Source: Noviherbaspirillum pedocola | GTDB lineage: Bacteria > Pseudomonadota > Gammaproteobacteria > Burkholderiales > Burkholderiaceae_D | NCBI RefSeq assembly: GCF_016632335.1 | Contig: NZ_JAEPBG010000003.1 | Span: 496,001-560,000, forward strand | Direction: 5' to 3' | DNA length: 64,000 bases | Shown here: in pieces, positions 1 to 7,628 of the stretch | Position numbering within the stretch: the first letter of the stretch is position 1 | How the letters are laid out: each line of letters begins with the position of its first letter | The notes under the pieces: model-generated | What the model was told of the DNA's origin: nothing | The model's database searches: none | What the model saw: the letters and a program-made list of their open reading frames with translations, nothing else | Translations under genes and position numbers: made by a program

Positions 1-13
1 GCGCGCCCCCTGT

Positions 14-52
14 TGCAACTGTCTGGCTGCGGCTCACAGCCAGACAGTTGCA
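14..52. repeat. perfect 16-bp inverted repeat, 7-nt loop
   Basis: Arms tgcaactgtctggctg (14-29) and cagccagacagttgca (37-52) are exactly complementary around a 7-nt loop. The element ends 30 nt before the ATG of the MFS carrier. No T-run follows on the + strand, so a terminator for an unseen upstream gene is unlikely. An operator or a leader hairpin of the MFS/SDR pair fits better. The window starts too close to judge the other side. Confidence 0.6.
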
Positions 53-81
53 TGACAGCACACGATAATCAGGAGACAGGA

Positions 82-1386
82 ATGACACAGCAGAAGAGCG
101 CAAAGCTCAGGAAGATACAGTGGTTGGCATTGGTGTTTCTGATGCTCGCCGGGATCATCAACTATCTCGATCGCAGCACGCTTTCCATCGCCAACCATTC
201 CATCAGCCAGGAGCTTGGCCTGAATGCGGCGCAGATGGGCATGCTGCTCTCGGCGTTCTCGCTCGCCTACGCGTTTTCCCAGTTGCCGATCGGCGCCTTG
301 CTCGACAAGTTCGGCGCGCGCGCCATGCTGGGGCTGGGCATGCTGGCCTGGTCGGTCGCGCAGCTCGCAGGGGGCCTGGTGAACTCGCTGCAGCAGTTCC
401 TGGTGGCGCGGGTGTTCCTCGGCCTGGGCGAAGCGCCGCAGTTTCCCGCGGGGGCCAAGGTGGTCAGCGAATGGTTTGCGCTGCGCGAACGCGGCGGGCC
501 CACCGGCATCTTCGTCGCCTCTTCCACCATCGGCCCTGCCCTCGCCCCGCCGATCCTGACGGTGCTGATGCTGTCCTTTGGATGGCGCATGATGTTCATC
601 ATCATGGGTGTGTGCGGCATCGCCGTGGCGCTCGGCTGGTATGCGTTCTACCGCAACCGCAATGAAGTCGAGCTCACGCCTTCCGAACTGCTCTATCTTG
701 CGGATGGCGACAATGCCGAGGCCGGCGCATCGAAGATGAGCTTCAATGAATGGAAAGGCCTGTTCCGGCACCGTACCACCTGGGGCATGCTGTTCGGCTT
801 CATGGGCGTGATCTACATGGTGTGGCTCTATCTCACCTGGCTGCCTGCCTACCTCGAGCATGAGCGGCACCTGAGCATCGCCCGCACCGGCTGGGTGGTA
901 TCGATTCCCTACATCTTCGGCACGCTCGGCATGCTCAGCAGCGGCTATATCGCGGACTGGCTGATGCGGCGCGGCATGGAACCGATGAAGAGCCGCAAGT
1001 GGCCGATCTGCGTCGGCCTGCTCGGCGCCGCAGCATTTACCATCCCGGCCGCGTACACCCCGAGCACCGTGATGGCGGTGGTCTATATCTCGGCCGCGAT
1101 GGCATTCGTGAACATGGCCAGCGGCGGCGCCTGGGCGCTGGTCAGCGTGGCGATACCCCGGCACATGGTTGCCTCTCTTGGCAGCATGCAGAACTTCGGC
1201 GGCTATCTCGGCGGCTCGCTCGCGCCGGTGATCACCGGTGTCGTGGTCGACCAGACGCATTCCTTCGTGAATGCCTTGCTGATCAGCGCGGGCGTGGCCT
1301 TTGTCGCGGCGCTGGTCTACATGTTCGTGGTCAAGGCTCCGGTCGAGAGCAAGCCGTCGACCGTCGGCTCGGCGGCCATCGCCTGA
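82..1386 (+). CDS. MFS transporter, ACS (anion:cation symporter) family, sugar-acid type
   Basis: A 434-residue inner-membrane protein with about twelve hydrophobic segments. The first helix carries NYLDRSTLSIAN (residues 27-38), the signature of ACS-family carriers of hexuronates, galactonate and glucarate. The start at 82 is chosen because caggagacagg lies just before it; an upstream in-frame ATG at 13 sits inside the inverted repeat and lacks a ribosome site. An SDR dehydrogenase follows 83 nt downstream on the same strand, which suggests uptake and first oxidation of a sugar acid or polyol (inference). The substrate cannot be read from the sequence. Confidence 0.9.
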   Translation: MTQQKSAKLRKIQWLALVFLMLAGIINYLDRSTLSIANHSISQELGLNAAQMGMLLSAFSLAYAFSQLPIGALLDKFGARAMLGLGMLAWSVAQLAGGLVNSLQQFLVARVFLGLGEAPQFPAGAKVVSEWFALRERGGPTGIFVASSTIGPALAPPILTVLMLSFGWRMMFIIMGVCGIAVALGWYAFYRNRNEVELTPSELLYLADGDNAEAGASKMSFNEWKGLFRHRTTWGMLFGFMGVIYMVWLYLTWLPAYLEHERHLSIARTGWVVSIPYIFGTLGMLSSGYIADWLMRRGMEPMKSRKWPICVGLLGAAAFTIPAAYTPSTVMAVVYISAAMAFVNMASGGAWALVSVAIPRHMVASLGSMQNFGGYLGGSLAPVITGVVVDQTHSFVNALLISAGVAFVAALVYMFVVKAPVESKPSTVGSAAIA

Positions 1387-1469
1387 TGCCTGTGCACCCA
1401 GGGAAAGCCGTGCCGGCCGCGCCGGCGCGGCATCACACACCGATTCGTGTAGTCACTTGAGAATCCGCC

Positions 1470-2207
1470 ATGACATTCGCAGCAAATATCCTTGATGGAA
1501 AATCGGCGCTCGTTACAGGAGGAACGCAAGGCATAGGCGCCGCGATCGCGCGCCAGCTTGCCGCCATGGGAGCAAGCGTGATCGCCGCCGGCCTGTTGCC
1601 GGCAGGCGAGTCGGGCATGCCGGAAGCCACCGATGACGGCAAGGTGGTGATGAAGCAGCTTGACGTCAGCCGGCCGGACAGCGTGGAGACGCTGTTCGGA
1701 GATATCGAGACCCTGGATATCGTCATCAATGCGGCAGGCATCATCCGGCGCGGCGCCGAGCACGAGGTGGAGGTGTTCGAGCAGGTGCTTGCCGTGAACC
1801 TGACCGGCACGATGCGCGTTTGCGCCGCGGCGCGGCCATTGCTGGCGCAGCGCGGCGGCTGCATCGTCAATCTTGCGTCCATGCTGAGCTTCTTCGGCGG
1901 CGGGTTAGTGCCCGGCTATAGCGCCAGCAAAGGAGGCATTGCGCAATTGACGAAGTCACTCGCGCTCGCCTATGCGGCGGAAGGCATACGGGTCAACGCC
2001 GTCGCTCCGGGCTGGATCGCCACGCCCCTGACGCAGGCGCTGCAGGATGATGAGCAGCGTTCCCGCAGCCTGCTCGAGCGCACGCCCCTGGGACGATGGG
2101 GGCAGCCGGAAGATGTCGCGCAGGTGGCGGCATTCCTGTGCACACCGGCTGCGTCATTCATGACCGGCGCGGTCGTTCCTGTCGATGGCGGATATCTGGT
2201 GGCATAA
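1470..2207 (+). CDS. SDR-family NAD(P)-dependent oxidoreductase
   Basis: A 245-residue classical short-chain dehydrogenase. It shows the cofactor loop TGGTQGIG (16-23), the structural NAAG (87-90), catalytic Ser137, and Tyr150 and Lys154 in YSASK. The C-terminal VPVDGGYLVA is typical of FabG-like and gluconate 5-dehydrogenase-like members. The MFS carrier just upstream makes a sugar-acid or polyol substrate likely, but this is inference from context. Length is normal for the family and no key residue is missing. Confidence 0.92.
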   Translation: MTFAANILDGKSALVTGGTQGIGAAIARQLAAMGASVIAAGLLPAGESGMPEATDDGKVVMKQLDVSRPDSVETLFGDIETLDIVINAAGIIRRGAEHEVEVFEQVLAVNLTGTMRVCAAARPLLAQRGGCIVNLASMLSFFGGGLVPGYSASKGGIAQLTKSLALAYAAEGIRVNAVAPGWIATPLTQALQDDEQRSRSLLERTPLGRWGQPEDVAQVAAFLCTPAASFMTGAVVPVDGGYLVA

Positions 2208-2383
2208 GCAAGCGTGCTGTCGGGCCCGGCTTACCTGGCCAAGGGCCCATGGAGTGCATGCAATGGTCGGGATCGCCCGCTAATGTCACTCGCACTTTCG
2301 TAACGACTTCCGGCGCGCTTGGTATGCATGCCCTCGATAACGGTAAAACTTGCCGGCGGTGAGACGCTGGACATGTCGGAAAA

Positions 2384-2501
2384 CTTCTACCAAGGTAGAA
2401 TTTTTAGCTGCTTCAAAGTCCCTCAGGCATATCATTCTTCTATAGCAGAATTTTATTTGCATTAGTTGATATACCAGAGCATGATTCTGCTATTGCAGAA
2501 T
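2384..2501. promoter_or_regulatory. three 18-bp inverted repeats at exact 50-bp spacing, probable HipB operators
   Basis: Three related palindromes begin at 2384 (cttctaccaaggtagaat), 2434 (attcttctatagcagaat) and 2484 (attctgctattgcagaat). Each is two 7-bp arms around a 4-nt centre, or 7-2-7 for the first, and each ends in agaat. The last ends 13 nt before the hipB-like ATG at 2515, where no Shine-Dalgarno sequence is visible, so a bound repressor would cover the start region. HipB-type antitoxins are known to repress their own operon by binding palindromes. Confidence 0.7.
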
Positions 2502-2514
2502 CTATGAGTGCCGC

Positions 2515-2820
2515 ATGAAAACGGTTCAACCTACTGCTTTCCCTGCAGATCCCTTCGTAAGCTCAGTCGAAGTCATTGCAAAGGCGGTACGCGCCGCGCG
2601 TACCCAAGCGCGGGTAACCGTGTCGGACGCGGCCCTGGTGGCCCATGTGTCAATACAAACCCTGGTCGACGTCGAAGCTGGCCGCCCCGGCGTCAGCATC
2701 GGCAAGATCCTGCAAATCGCCGATGCGCTCGGTGTCAGCCTGTTTGTCGCGCCGGCAGCCCAGCGTGAGGTCGTGCGCAGTCAGATCCGGGGTGCCACCT
2801 CCAGCGGGAGCGGGGAATGA
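2515..2820 (+). CDS. HipB-like XRE-family antitoxin/repressor
   Basis: A 101-residue protein with a Cro/CI-type helix-turn-helix at about residues 20-78 (VSDAALVAHVSIQTLVDVE... with IGKILQIADALGVSLFV as the last helices). The C-terminus is polar and flexible, which suits an antitoxin tail. It overlaps the hipA-like gene by 4 nt (ATGA), so translation is coupled. Three phased palindromes lie upstream. Expected role: neutralise the HipA-like kinase and repress the operon (family knowledge). Confidence 0.85.
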   Translation: MKTVQPTAFPADPFVSSVEVIAKAVRAARTQARVTVSDAALVAHVSIQTLVDVEAGRPGVSIGKILQIADALGVSLFVAPAAQREVVRSQIRGATSSGSGE

Positions 2821-4172
2821 AACTCGTCGTGTGGGTTCAAGGACAGCGTGTAGGCTTGCTGTCGTACGACGGTGCCCTGAGTCGGTTCGCGTTCGATTAC
2901 GAACCGGACTGGATCGGCCGACGCGGCGCCTTTGCGCTGGGGCCGACACTGCCGCTCACGTCCGACCCGAATCAAAACGCCGACCAGCATAGTGCGGTAG
3001 TGCGGCAGTTTTTCCAGAACCTTCTACCGGAGGGGAAGGCGCTGGACGATGCGGCCGGCGCCAACAAGGTCTCCAGGACCAGCGTGATGGGCCTTTTGCA
3101 TGTGCTGGGTCGGGAGACTGCCGGCGCATTGATGTTTACGCTGCCCGACGAAGATCCTCACCAGTTGGGACAGCCGTCACGCCCACTCACCGATGGCGAG
3201 CTCTCCCAGCGGATTCGAGCGCGGCCGCAGATGCCGTTTTCTGTCTGGGATGGCAAGGTTCGCCTGTCCATTGCCGGCTACCAGGACAAACTGGCAGTCT
3301 ATGAGAAAGATGGCCAGTGGTTCCTGGTCGAAGACCCTCGCCTGGCGTCCACCCTGATCCTCAAACCCGAGCCCATTGCAGATTTCATGGCTGGCATGAC
3401 CACGAATGAATTCCTGTGCATGCGCCTGGCTGCGTCGCTCAGGCTGCCTGTTGCGAAGGTCTACCTCAAGCAGGTTCCGGAGCCGGTGTTGCTTATCGAG
3501 CGGTTCGACCGCAAGTTGATGCCGACGGCGGACGGCGCCATCTTCGTCCGGCGGATCCACTGCATCGATGGCTGCCAGGCCCTGGGCTTGCCGGTCGACT
3601 TCAAATATGAACGTCCGTATGGTGACGGCGTCGAGGTGCAGAATGTACGCGACGGGGCGTCGCTCAAGCGATTCCTCACCCTGCTTGACGACAAGACGAT
3701 AACGCTGGCGCCCGGTGTTTCGAAGCTGCAGTTCCTGCGTTGGACCATCTTCCAGATACTGATCGGCAACACCGATGCGCACGCCAAGAACATGAGCTTT
3801 TTTTGCGAGGGCGGCGGGCTGAGCATCGCGCCAGCCTACGATCTGGTTTGCGCGTTGGCCCATGCCGGCGATCAGCTCCAGACCACGCTGGCCATGGCAG
3901 TTGGTGACAATTTTGATCCACTCAAGATCAGCGCCTACGACTGGGCCCAGATGGCGCACGAAAACGCTCTTGTGCCGCGACTGGTGGCCAGCGAACTACG
4001 TCGGATGGGAAAAGCTTGTCTGGATGCGCTCCCCGGGCTGGTGCGGGAGCTTGAGAGCGAGGGCGCGGAACGCGGCATGTTGTTGCGCGTTCAGGACGTC
4101 GTCGCGCGTCAGGCGGCGGAAGCCATGCGGGTAGCTCCGCTCATTTCAAAAGTGGACCAAGCCCTGTTCTGA
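2817..4172 (+). CDS. HipA-family serine/threonine kinase toxin
   Basis: A 451-residue HipA-type kinase. It has the N-terminal barrel-like region (1-110), a Ser-containing loop VRLSIAGYQDK (148-158) matching the regulatory phosphorylation-site region of HipA, Lys183 in ILKPEP, catalytic NTDAHAKN (Asp320, Asn325) and the metal-binding Asp342 in AYDL. All catalytic residues are present. HipA kinases phosphorylate aminoacyl-tRNA synthetases such as GltX and cause growth arrest; the target here is unknown. It is clearly diverged from the second HipA at 56559-57884, which is much closer to the Escherichia coli protein. Confidence 0.9.
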   Translation: MKLVVWVQGQRVGLLSYDGALSRFAFDYEPDWIGRRGAFALGPTLPLTSDPNQNADQHSAVVRQFFQNLLPEGKALDDAAGANKVSRTSVMGLLHVLGRETAGALMFTLPDEDPHQLGQPSRPLTDGELSQRIRARPQMPFSVWDGKVRLSIAGYQDKLAVYEKDGQWFLVEDPRLASTLILKPEPIADFMAGMTTNEFLCMRLAASLRLPVAKVYLKQVPEPVLLIERFDRKLMPTADGAIFVRRIHCIDGCQALGLPVDFKYERPYGDGVEVQNVRDGASLKRFLTLLDDKTITLAPGVSKLQFLRWTIFQILIGNTDAHAKNMSFFCEGGGLSIAPAYDLVCALAHAGDQLQTTLAMAVGDNFDPLKISAYDWAQMAHENALVPRLVASELRRMGKACLDALPGLVRELESEGAERGMLLRVQDVVARQAAEAMRVAPLISKVDQALF

Positions 4173-4308
4173 AGCTGTCGCAAGCCGCCGCAAACCTATC
4201 TCCGATGGCGATCGCCGCCAGTCTTCACGCACAGCCGTCGTCCGGTTCCGGTGCTGGAACAGACGTCTTTCACTGATGCGCGACGACTTTCAGCCCGCGC
4301 CATCACGC

Positions 4309-4341
4309 AAACGAAAACGGCCCGCGCATTGCGCGGGCCGT
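4309..4341 (-). terminator. Rho-independent terminator of the subtilase gene
   Basis: An 11-bp GC-rich stem (acggcccgcgc, 4317-4327, with gcgcgggccgt, 4331-4341) and a 3-nt loop. Read on the minus strand it is followed by ttttcgttt. It lies 21 nt past the subtilase stop. Confidence 0.8.
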
Positions 4342-4361
4342 CGCCTGTCAACCCTCCCGGA

Positions 4362-6167
4362 TCAGCGCGTGATCTGGATCGTATTCGACGACGTATTGCC
4401 TGCTGCGTCCTTCGCCACTGCCTGGATCGTATGCGTACCGATGGCCAGCTTGCGCGTGTTCAGGCTGTAGGACAGCGTGGCGCCAGTGCCCTTGGCCTTC
4501 AGCGCGCCATCGACATAGATCTGCTGCGTGATGCCGGCCGAGCCATTGTTGTCGCTGGCATTGGTGTTGATGGACACCGTACCGCTGACCTGTCCCGGCA
4601 CCGGGTTGACGATCGCGACCGCCGGCGGCGTGGTGTCCTTGACCACCAGCGTGCTGGCATTGGCCACGTTCACCGTCACCGCGGCCGATGCGCCGGCATT
4701 GCCCGCTGCGTCATACGCGGTTGCCACCAGCGTGGCCGAGCCGTTGGTCACACCGGTCGTGTCCCAGCTGAACGAGAACGGCGCGGTCGTCGACGTCGCT
4801 ACCACAGTGCCGTTCACCGACAGCTGCACGCTGGCCACGCCGACGTTGTCCAGCGCGCTCACGCTCACCGGCGCAACGCCGGAAACGGTGCTGCCTGCGG
4901 TCGGCGCCGTGATCGATGCGGTCGGCGCAGTGCTGTCCACGGTCGTCTTCGACGACAGCGCTGCCTGCACCGCGCCGGCGGCATCGACGCGGCCATAGCC
5001 GAAGTAGATGTCCTTGCCCGCTGCGCCGAGGTCAAGTGCGGTCGACTGCAGGATGTTCTGGATCGAGTCCGGGGTCAGCGACGGATTGGCCGCCATCACC
5101 AGCGCGCCAACGCCTGCCGCCAGCGGGCTGGAGAAGGAAGTGCCCATCCATTCCTGGTAGCCGCCGCCGTTGGAAGTGGTCCACACGTCGCCGGGCGCTG
5201 CCAGCGTGACGAAGCTGCCGTAGGTCGACCAGCTGTACAGGTTGTCGTTCTGGTCGCTGGCGGAAACCACGATCATCGACGCATTCGGCGCCGTGCTGTC
5301 CTGGGTGCCATTGTTGCCGGCCGAGACGAACACCAGGCCGCCCTTGCTCTTCATGTATTGCGCGGCGCTGGTGATCGCCGAGCTGCTGGCCACGCCGCCA
5401 TAGCTGATGTTGGCAATCTTCGCGCCATGGTCGGCAGCCCAGGTCAGGCCATTGGCCACGGTGCTGTAGTACGCATAGCACTCGTTGTAACTGGTATCGA
5501 AATACGCCACGCGCACCGGCATGATCTTGGCCGCGCCGGCAATGCCAGCCACGCCCGCGCCATTGTTCATCGCTGCGGCTGCCGTGCCTGCCACGGCGGT
5601 GCCGTGGCCGCAGGCGTCGGCGGTATTGGTGTTGTTGTCGTAGCTGTTGTAGCCGGCGACCAGGTTCGGCACCAGGTCCGGATGGCTGCCGTCAACGCCG
5701 GAATCGAGAATCGCGATGGTCACGCCCGCGCCCTTGCTGCCATCCCATGCGGCAGCGGCATTGACCTTGGCCAGATGCCATTCGCTGCCCAGATACGGGT
5801 CGTTCGGCGTGAAGTTCACCCGGATCTTGCGATCGAGTTCGGCGAACTGGATATGCGGGTTCTGCTTCAGCTGCGCCACGGCGTCGGCTTCGGACAGGCC
5901 TGCCGGGAGATCGACCACATGCAGGTCGCTCTGACCGACCTTGCGGCCCTTGCCGTGCACGCCGGACAGGATGTTGGCCAGCGCCTGTGCCGGCAGGCCG
6001 GCGCGCGGCATCACCAGGATGCGACCACGGGCAAAGTCATTGGAGGACGGCTGCGCGGCTTGAGCAGGCGCCAGATAAACGCCACCCAGCATGCCGATCA
6101 TGGCGGGGATGGCAAGCTTGTTCAGCAGCGAAGCCTTGGCGGCGAAGGAACGATTTTGCTTTTTCAT
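4362..6167 (-). CDS. secreted S8-family subtilase with C-terminal Ig-like domains
   Basis: A 601-residue exported serine protease. The signal peptide ends near AQA (37). A propeptide-like region (about 45-118) precedes the catalytic domain. The triad is Asp155 (AILDSGVDGSHPDL), His188 (CGHGTAVAG) and Ser344 (GTSFSSP), with oxyanion Asn285 (SAGNNGT). Two bacterial Ig-like modules follow (about 420-600), each with DxxxP and DNxG motifs and ending AYDAAGN or AKDAAGN. The active site is complete. There is no autotransporter barrel, so it probably leaves by type II secretion. The start has no good Shine-Dalgarno sequence and lies 5 nt from a strong hairpin. A c-di-GMP-type riboswitch precedes it. 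Confidence 0.93.
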   Translation of the reverse strand: MKKQNRSFAAKASLLNKLAIPAMIGMLGGVYLAPAQAAQPSSNDFARGRILVMPRAGLPAQALANILSGVHGKGRKVGQSDLHVVDLPAGLSEADAVAQLKQNPHIQFAELDRKIRVNFTPNDPYLGSEWHLAKVNAAAAWDGSKGAGVTIAILDSGVDGSHPDLVPNLVAGYNSYDNNTNTADACGHGTAVAGTAAAAMNNGAGVAGIAGAAKIMPVRVAYFDTSYNECYAYYSTVANGLTWAADHGAKIANISYGGVASSSAITSAAQYMKSKGGLVFVSAGNNGTQDSTAPNASMIVVSASDQNDNLYSWSTYGSFVTLAAPGDVWTTSNGGGYQEWMGTSFSSPLAAGVGALVMAANPSLTPDSIQNILQSTALDLGAAGKDIYFGYGRVDAAGAVQAALSSKTTVDSTAPTASITAPTAGSTVSGVAPVSVSALDNVGVASVQLSVNGTVVATSTTAPFSFSWDTTGVTNGSATLVATAYDAAGNAGASAAVTVNVANASTLVVKDTTPPAVAIVNPVPGQVSGTVSINTNASDNNGSAGITQQIYVDGALKAKGTGATLSYSLNTRKLAIGTHTIQAVAKDAAGNTSSNTIQITR

Positions 6168-6172
6168 TTTGG

Positions 6173-6202
6173 GTTCTGTTTAAAAGTGGTTTTAAACAGA
6201 AC
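6173..6202 (-). promoter_or_regulatory. perfect 13-bp hairpin next to the subtilase start codon
   Basis: Arms gttctgtttaaaa (6173-6185) and ttttaaacagaac (6190-6202) pair perfectly around a 4-nt loop. On the minus strand this hairpin ends 5 nt before the subtilase ATG, where the ribosome must bind. It lies between the riboswitch aptamer and the gene, so it is a candidate expression platform that hides the initiation region, or an operator. It lacks the U-tract of a classical terminator. Confidence 0.6.
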
Positions 6203-6284
6203 TGCTTCAAGACGCGCAGGAAGCGGACCGCCGCACTCTGTTTTCGGCGGACCTTCTTTCCCTTTCCGCGCGTACGGCATACGC

Positions 6285-6400
6285 GGCGATGCGACATCTG
6301 GCAGTCCTGCCGTCGTGGGGTCAGGCATTGCCTGACCCGGTAGACCGATGACTTTGCGTCTCCCGCTTTCGCGGGATTTGCCCTGTTTCAGTGTTGCGAA
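6285..6400 (-). promoter_or_regulatory. cyclic-di-GMP-I (GEMM) riboswitch aptamer
   Basis: Read on the minus strand, the leader has the GEMM-I pattern. An acagggcaaa block is followed by a stem tcccgc-gaaa-gcggga with the conserved GAAA tetraloop, then gacgcaaag. A second helical arm follows, closed by catc/gatg. It holds an extra 10-bp hairpin (gggtcaggca with tgcctgaccc, 6318-6338) and the small ggcag-gac-tgcc hairpin matching the conserved ggtag...ttacc element. An imperfect P1 closes the ends near 6400 and 6285. GEMM-I binds c-di-GMP; some variants bind cyclic AMP-GMP. Ends are approximate. Confidence 0.8.
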
Positions 6401-6403
6401 GTT

Positions 6404-6432
6404 AGTGTAGGGAAATAATTTCCCGTGCGCAA
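6404..6432 (-). promoter_or_regulatory. sigma70-like promoter for the riboswitch-subtilase transcript
   Basis: On the minus strand a -35 like ttgcgc (6427-6432) and a -10 like tacact (6404-6409) are separated by exactly 17 nt. Transcription would start a few bases on, at the beginning of the riboswitch P1 stem, which is where a riboswitch transcript is expected to begin. Both boxes are imperfect matches. Confidence 0.45.
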
Positions 6433-7016
6433 GTAATTTCTACGAGGAAAATATTGATGCGGGACGGTTGCAACGGCGGCGGGGAGCCGGGATGGTCGCG
6501 CCGCTGGCTTCGCGCATCTTTTTGGCCTGAACCCATACCCTCGCATCTCGGCCAGCTGCTGTAGGGTGGAGCAGCTTCGGGACTTGCGCACTGCAGTCAC
6601 GTGGCCTTGAGCAGCGGCAATCATCAATGCATTACGGCCATCTCCTGAAAATTTGGCGGATCGTTGCGGATGGCTCTGTCTCGTCGAGCAAACGCACGGC
6701 CCTCAGTAATGCTGACGCCGACTGCGCTCGTCGCCGCGAACAAACGTCCAGGCATGCAGCACATGACCCGGCGAGCATGCGAGGTCATCCCGACTACGGC
6801 CTCTGTACAAAGGCATGGACGACGCGTCCGAAGATTGTTCCTGACGACGCAACGGACCATTCGCTCTGACGCCGTTTATTGTCATGGTGGCGGTGAGTAG
6901 ACTGTGCTTCATCGATGAACACACAAGAACGCAGTGCGATTCAGCGAGGCAGGACCCGACGGACAAGTCAGACCGCCGAGCCCGAAAACACACTGATACC
7001 CAACTTGGAGAACACC
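6433..7016. other. intergenic region, no gene recognised
   Basis: This 584-bp stretch separates the minus-strand subtilase promoter from the DUF4148 gene. Short open frames exist on both strands, but none has a ribosome site, a recognisable domain or a consistent codon pattern. The promoter of the DUF4148 gene must lie in the right part; I could not identify it with confidence. Confidence 0.5.
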
Positions 7017-7319
7017 ATGAACATCAAAACCATTCTTGCCGCCGCCGCCATGCTTGCCGCTTCGACCGGCGCTTTTGCCCAGCAAACCGAGTTCGTCGCT
7101 CCGGACGCCGGCTTTCATTCCAACCTGACCCGCGCCGAAGTGCGCCAGGATCTGGTGCAGGCACAGCGCGAAGGCGTGACGGCGATGCGCCAGCATGATG
7201 GCCAGGACGCGGTCTATGCGAAGAGCGAGAAAGCACGCGGCGACGTGAAGATCGAGCAGGCCAAGGCTACCAAGCAGCAGCGCAGCCAGTCGCCGGTCAA
7301 CAGCCTCTACTTCGGCTGA
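7017..7319 (+). CDS. DUF4148 domain-containing small exported protein
   Basis: A 100-residue protein with an N-terminal signal peptide cut near AFAQ (22-23). The mature part follows the DUF4148 pattern common in Burkholderiales: LTRAEVRQDLVQAQREG (about 40-56) and a C-terminal SPVNSLYFG. The start at 7017 is preceded by cttggag. The function of the family is unknown; members are periplasmic and often strongly expressed. A 7-bp hairpin (7327-7353) lies just after the stop. Confidence 0.85.
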   Translation: MNIKTILAAAAMLAASTGAFAQQTEFVAPDAGFHSNLTRAEVRQDLVQAQREGVTAMRQHDGQDAVYAKSEKARGDVKIEQAKATKQQRSQSPVNSLYFG

Positions 7320-7450
7320 TTCGCTGCCGAGCGGAGTCGCCTGCGTCGCTCGGATTCCGACACCGTGCCAGACATGCACCGACGCGGTTTTCGGAGTTAC
7401 GCCGATAGGCTGCAGGCCGGATCGCGTTTAGCATCAGAACCGTCTCCTCC

Positions 7451-7506
7451 TCCTCAACCTCCCATGAGGATGGATTAAGCCCGCCGAGCATGGCGGGCTT
7501 TTTTTA
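7451..7506 (+). ncRNA. candidate small RNA with an anti-Shine-Dalgarno loop
   Basis: A CU-rich stretch (cgtctcctcctcctc, about 7441-7455) leads into a hairpin tcctca-acctccca-tgagga (7451-7470) whose loop displays CCUCC, the complement of a Shine-Dalgarno sequence. A strong terminator follows at once (7477-7506). Hairpin, short linker and terminator make the usual 3' half of an Hfq-type sRNA. It could instead be the 3' UTR of the DUF4148 mRNA. The 5' end is unknown. Confidence 0.4.
7477..7506 (+). terminator. strong Rho-independent terminator
   Basis: A 9-bp stem aagcccgcc/ggcgggctt with a 6-nt loop, followed by a T-run up to about 7505. It closes either the DUF4148 transcript (158 nt after its stop) or an independent small RNA. 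Confidence 0.9.
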
Positions 7507-7590
7507 TGGCGCTCCGGTGGGCGGAAACAGGCAAAATGTTGTCAGGCGAGACGTCGAACGCACGCTCGCGCCATGGGAGCACTCCCAATA

Positions 7591-7607
7591 TAGTTGCATT
7601 GCTAACT
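7591..7607. promoter_or_regulatory. probable MarR operator, copy 1
   Basis: The 17-mer tagttgcattgctaact has inverted agtt/aact ends and lies 21 nt before the marR-type ATG. It matches the site at 8061-8077 at 15 of 17 positions, which suggests autorepression by the adjacent regulator. Confidence 0.65.
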
Positions 7608-7628
7608 GGATTCAGCTAAGGTGAGCGC

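Noticed and set aside
4251-6335. A 694-codon open frame opposite the subtilase
   Set aside because: The subtilase has a complete catalytic triad on the minus strand. The opposing frame is Arg/His/Gly-rich without any recognisable domain.
6318-6338. Isolated 10-bp palindrome gggtcaggca-t-tgcctgaccc as a separate operator or terminator
   Set aside because: On the minus strand it forms a hairpin inside the second arm of the GEMM riboswitch, which explains it without a separate element.
6627-6900. Short plus-strand frames between the subtilase promoter and the DUF4148 gene
   Set aside because: No ribosome site, no recognisable domain, and overlapping frames of similar length on both strands.
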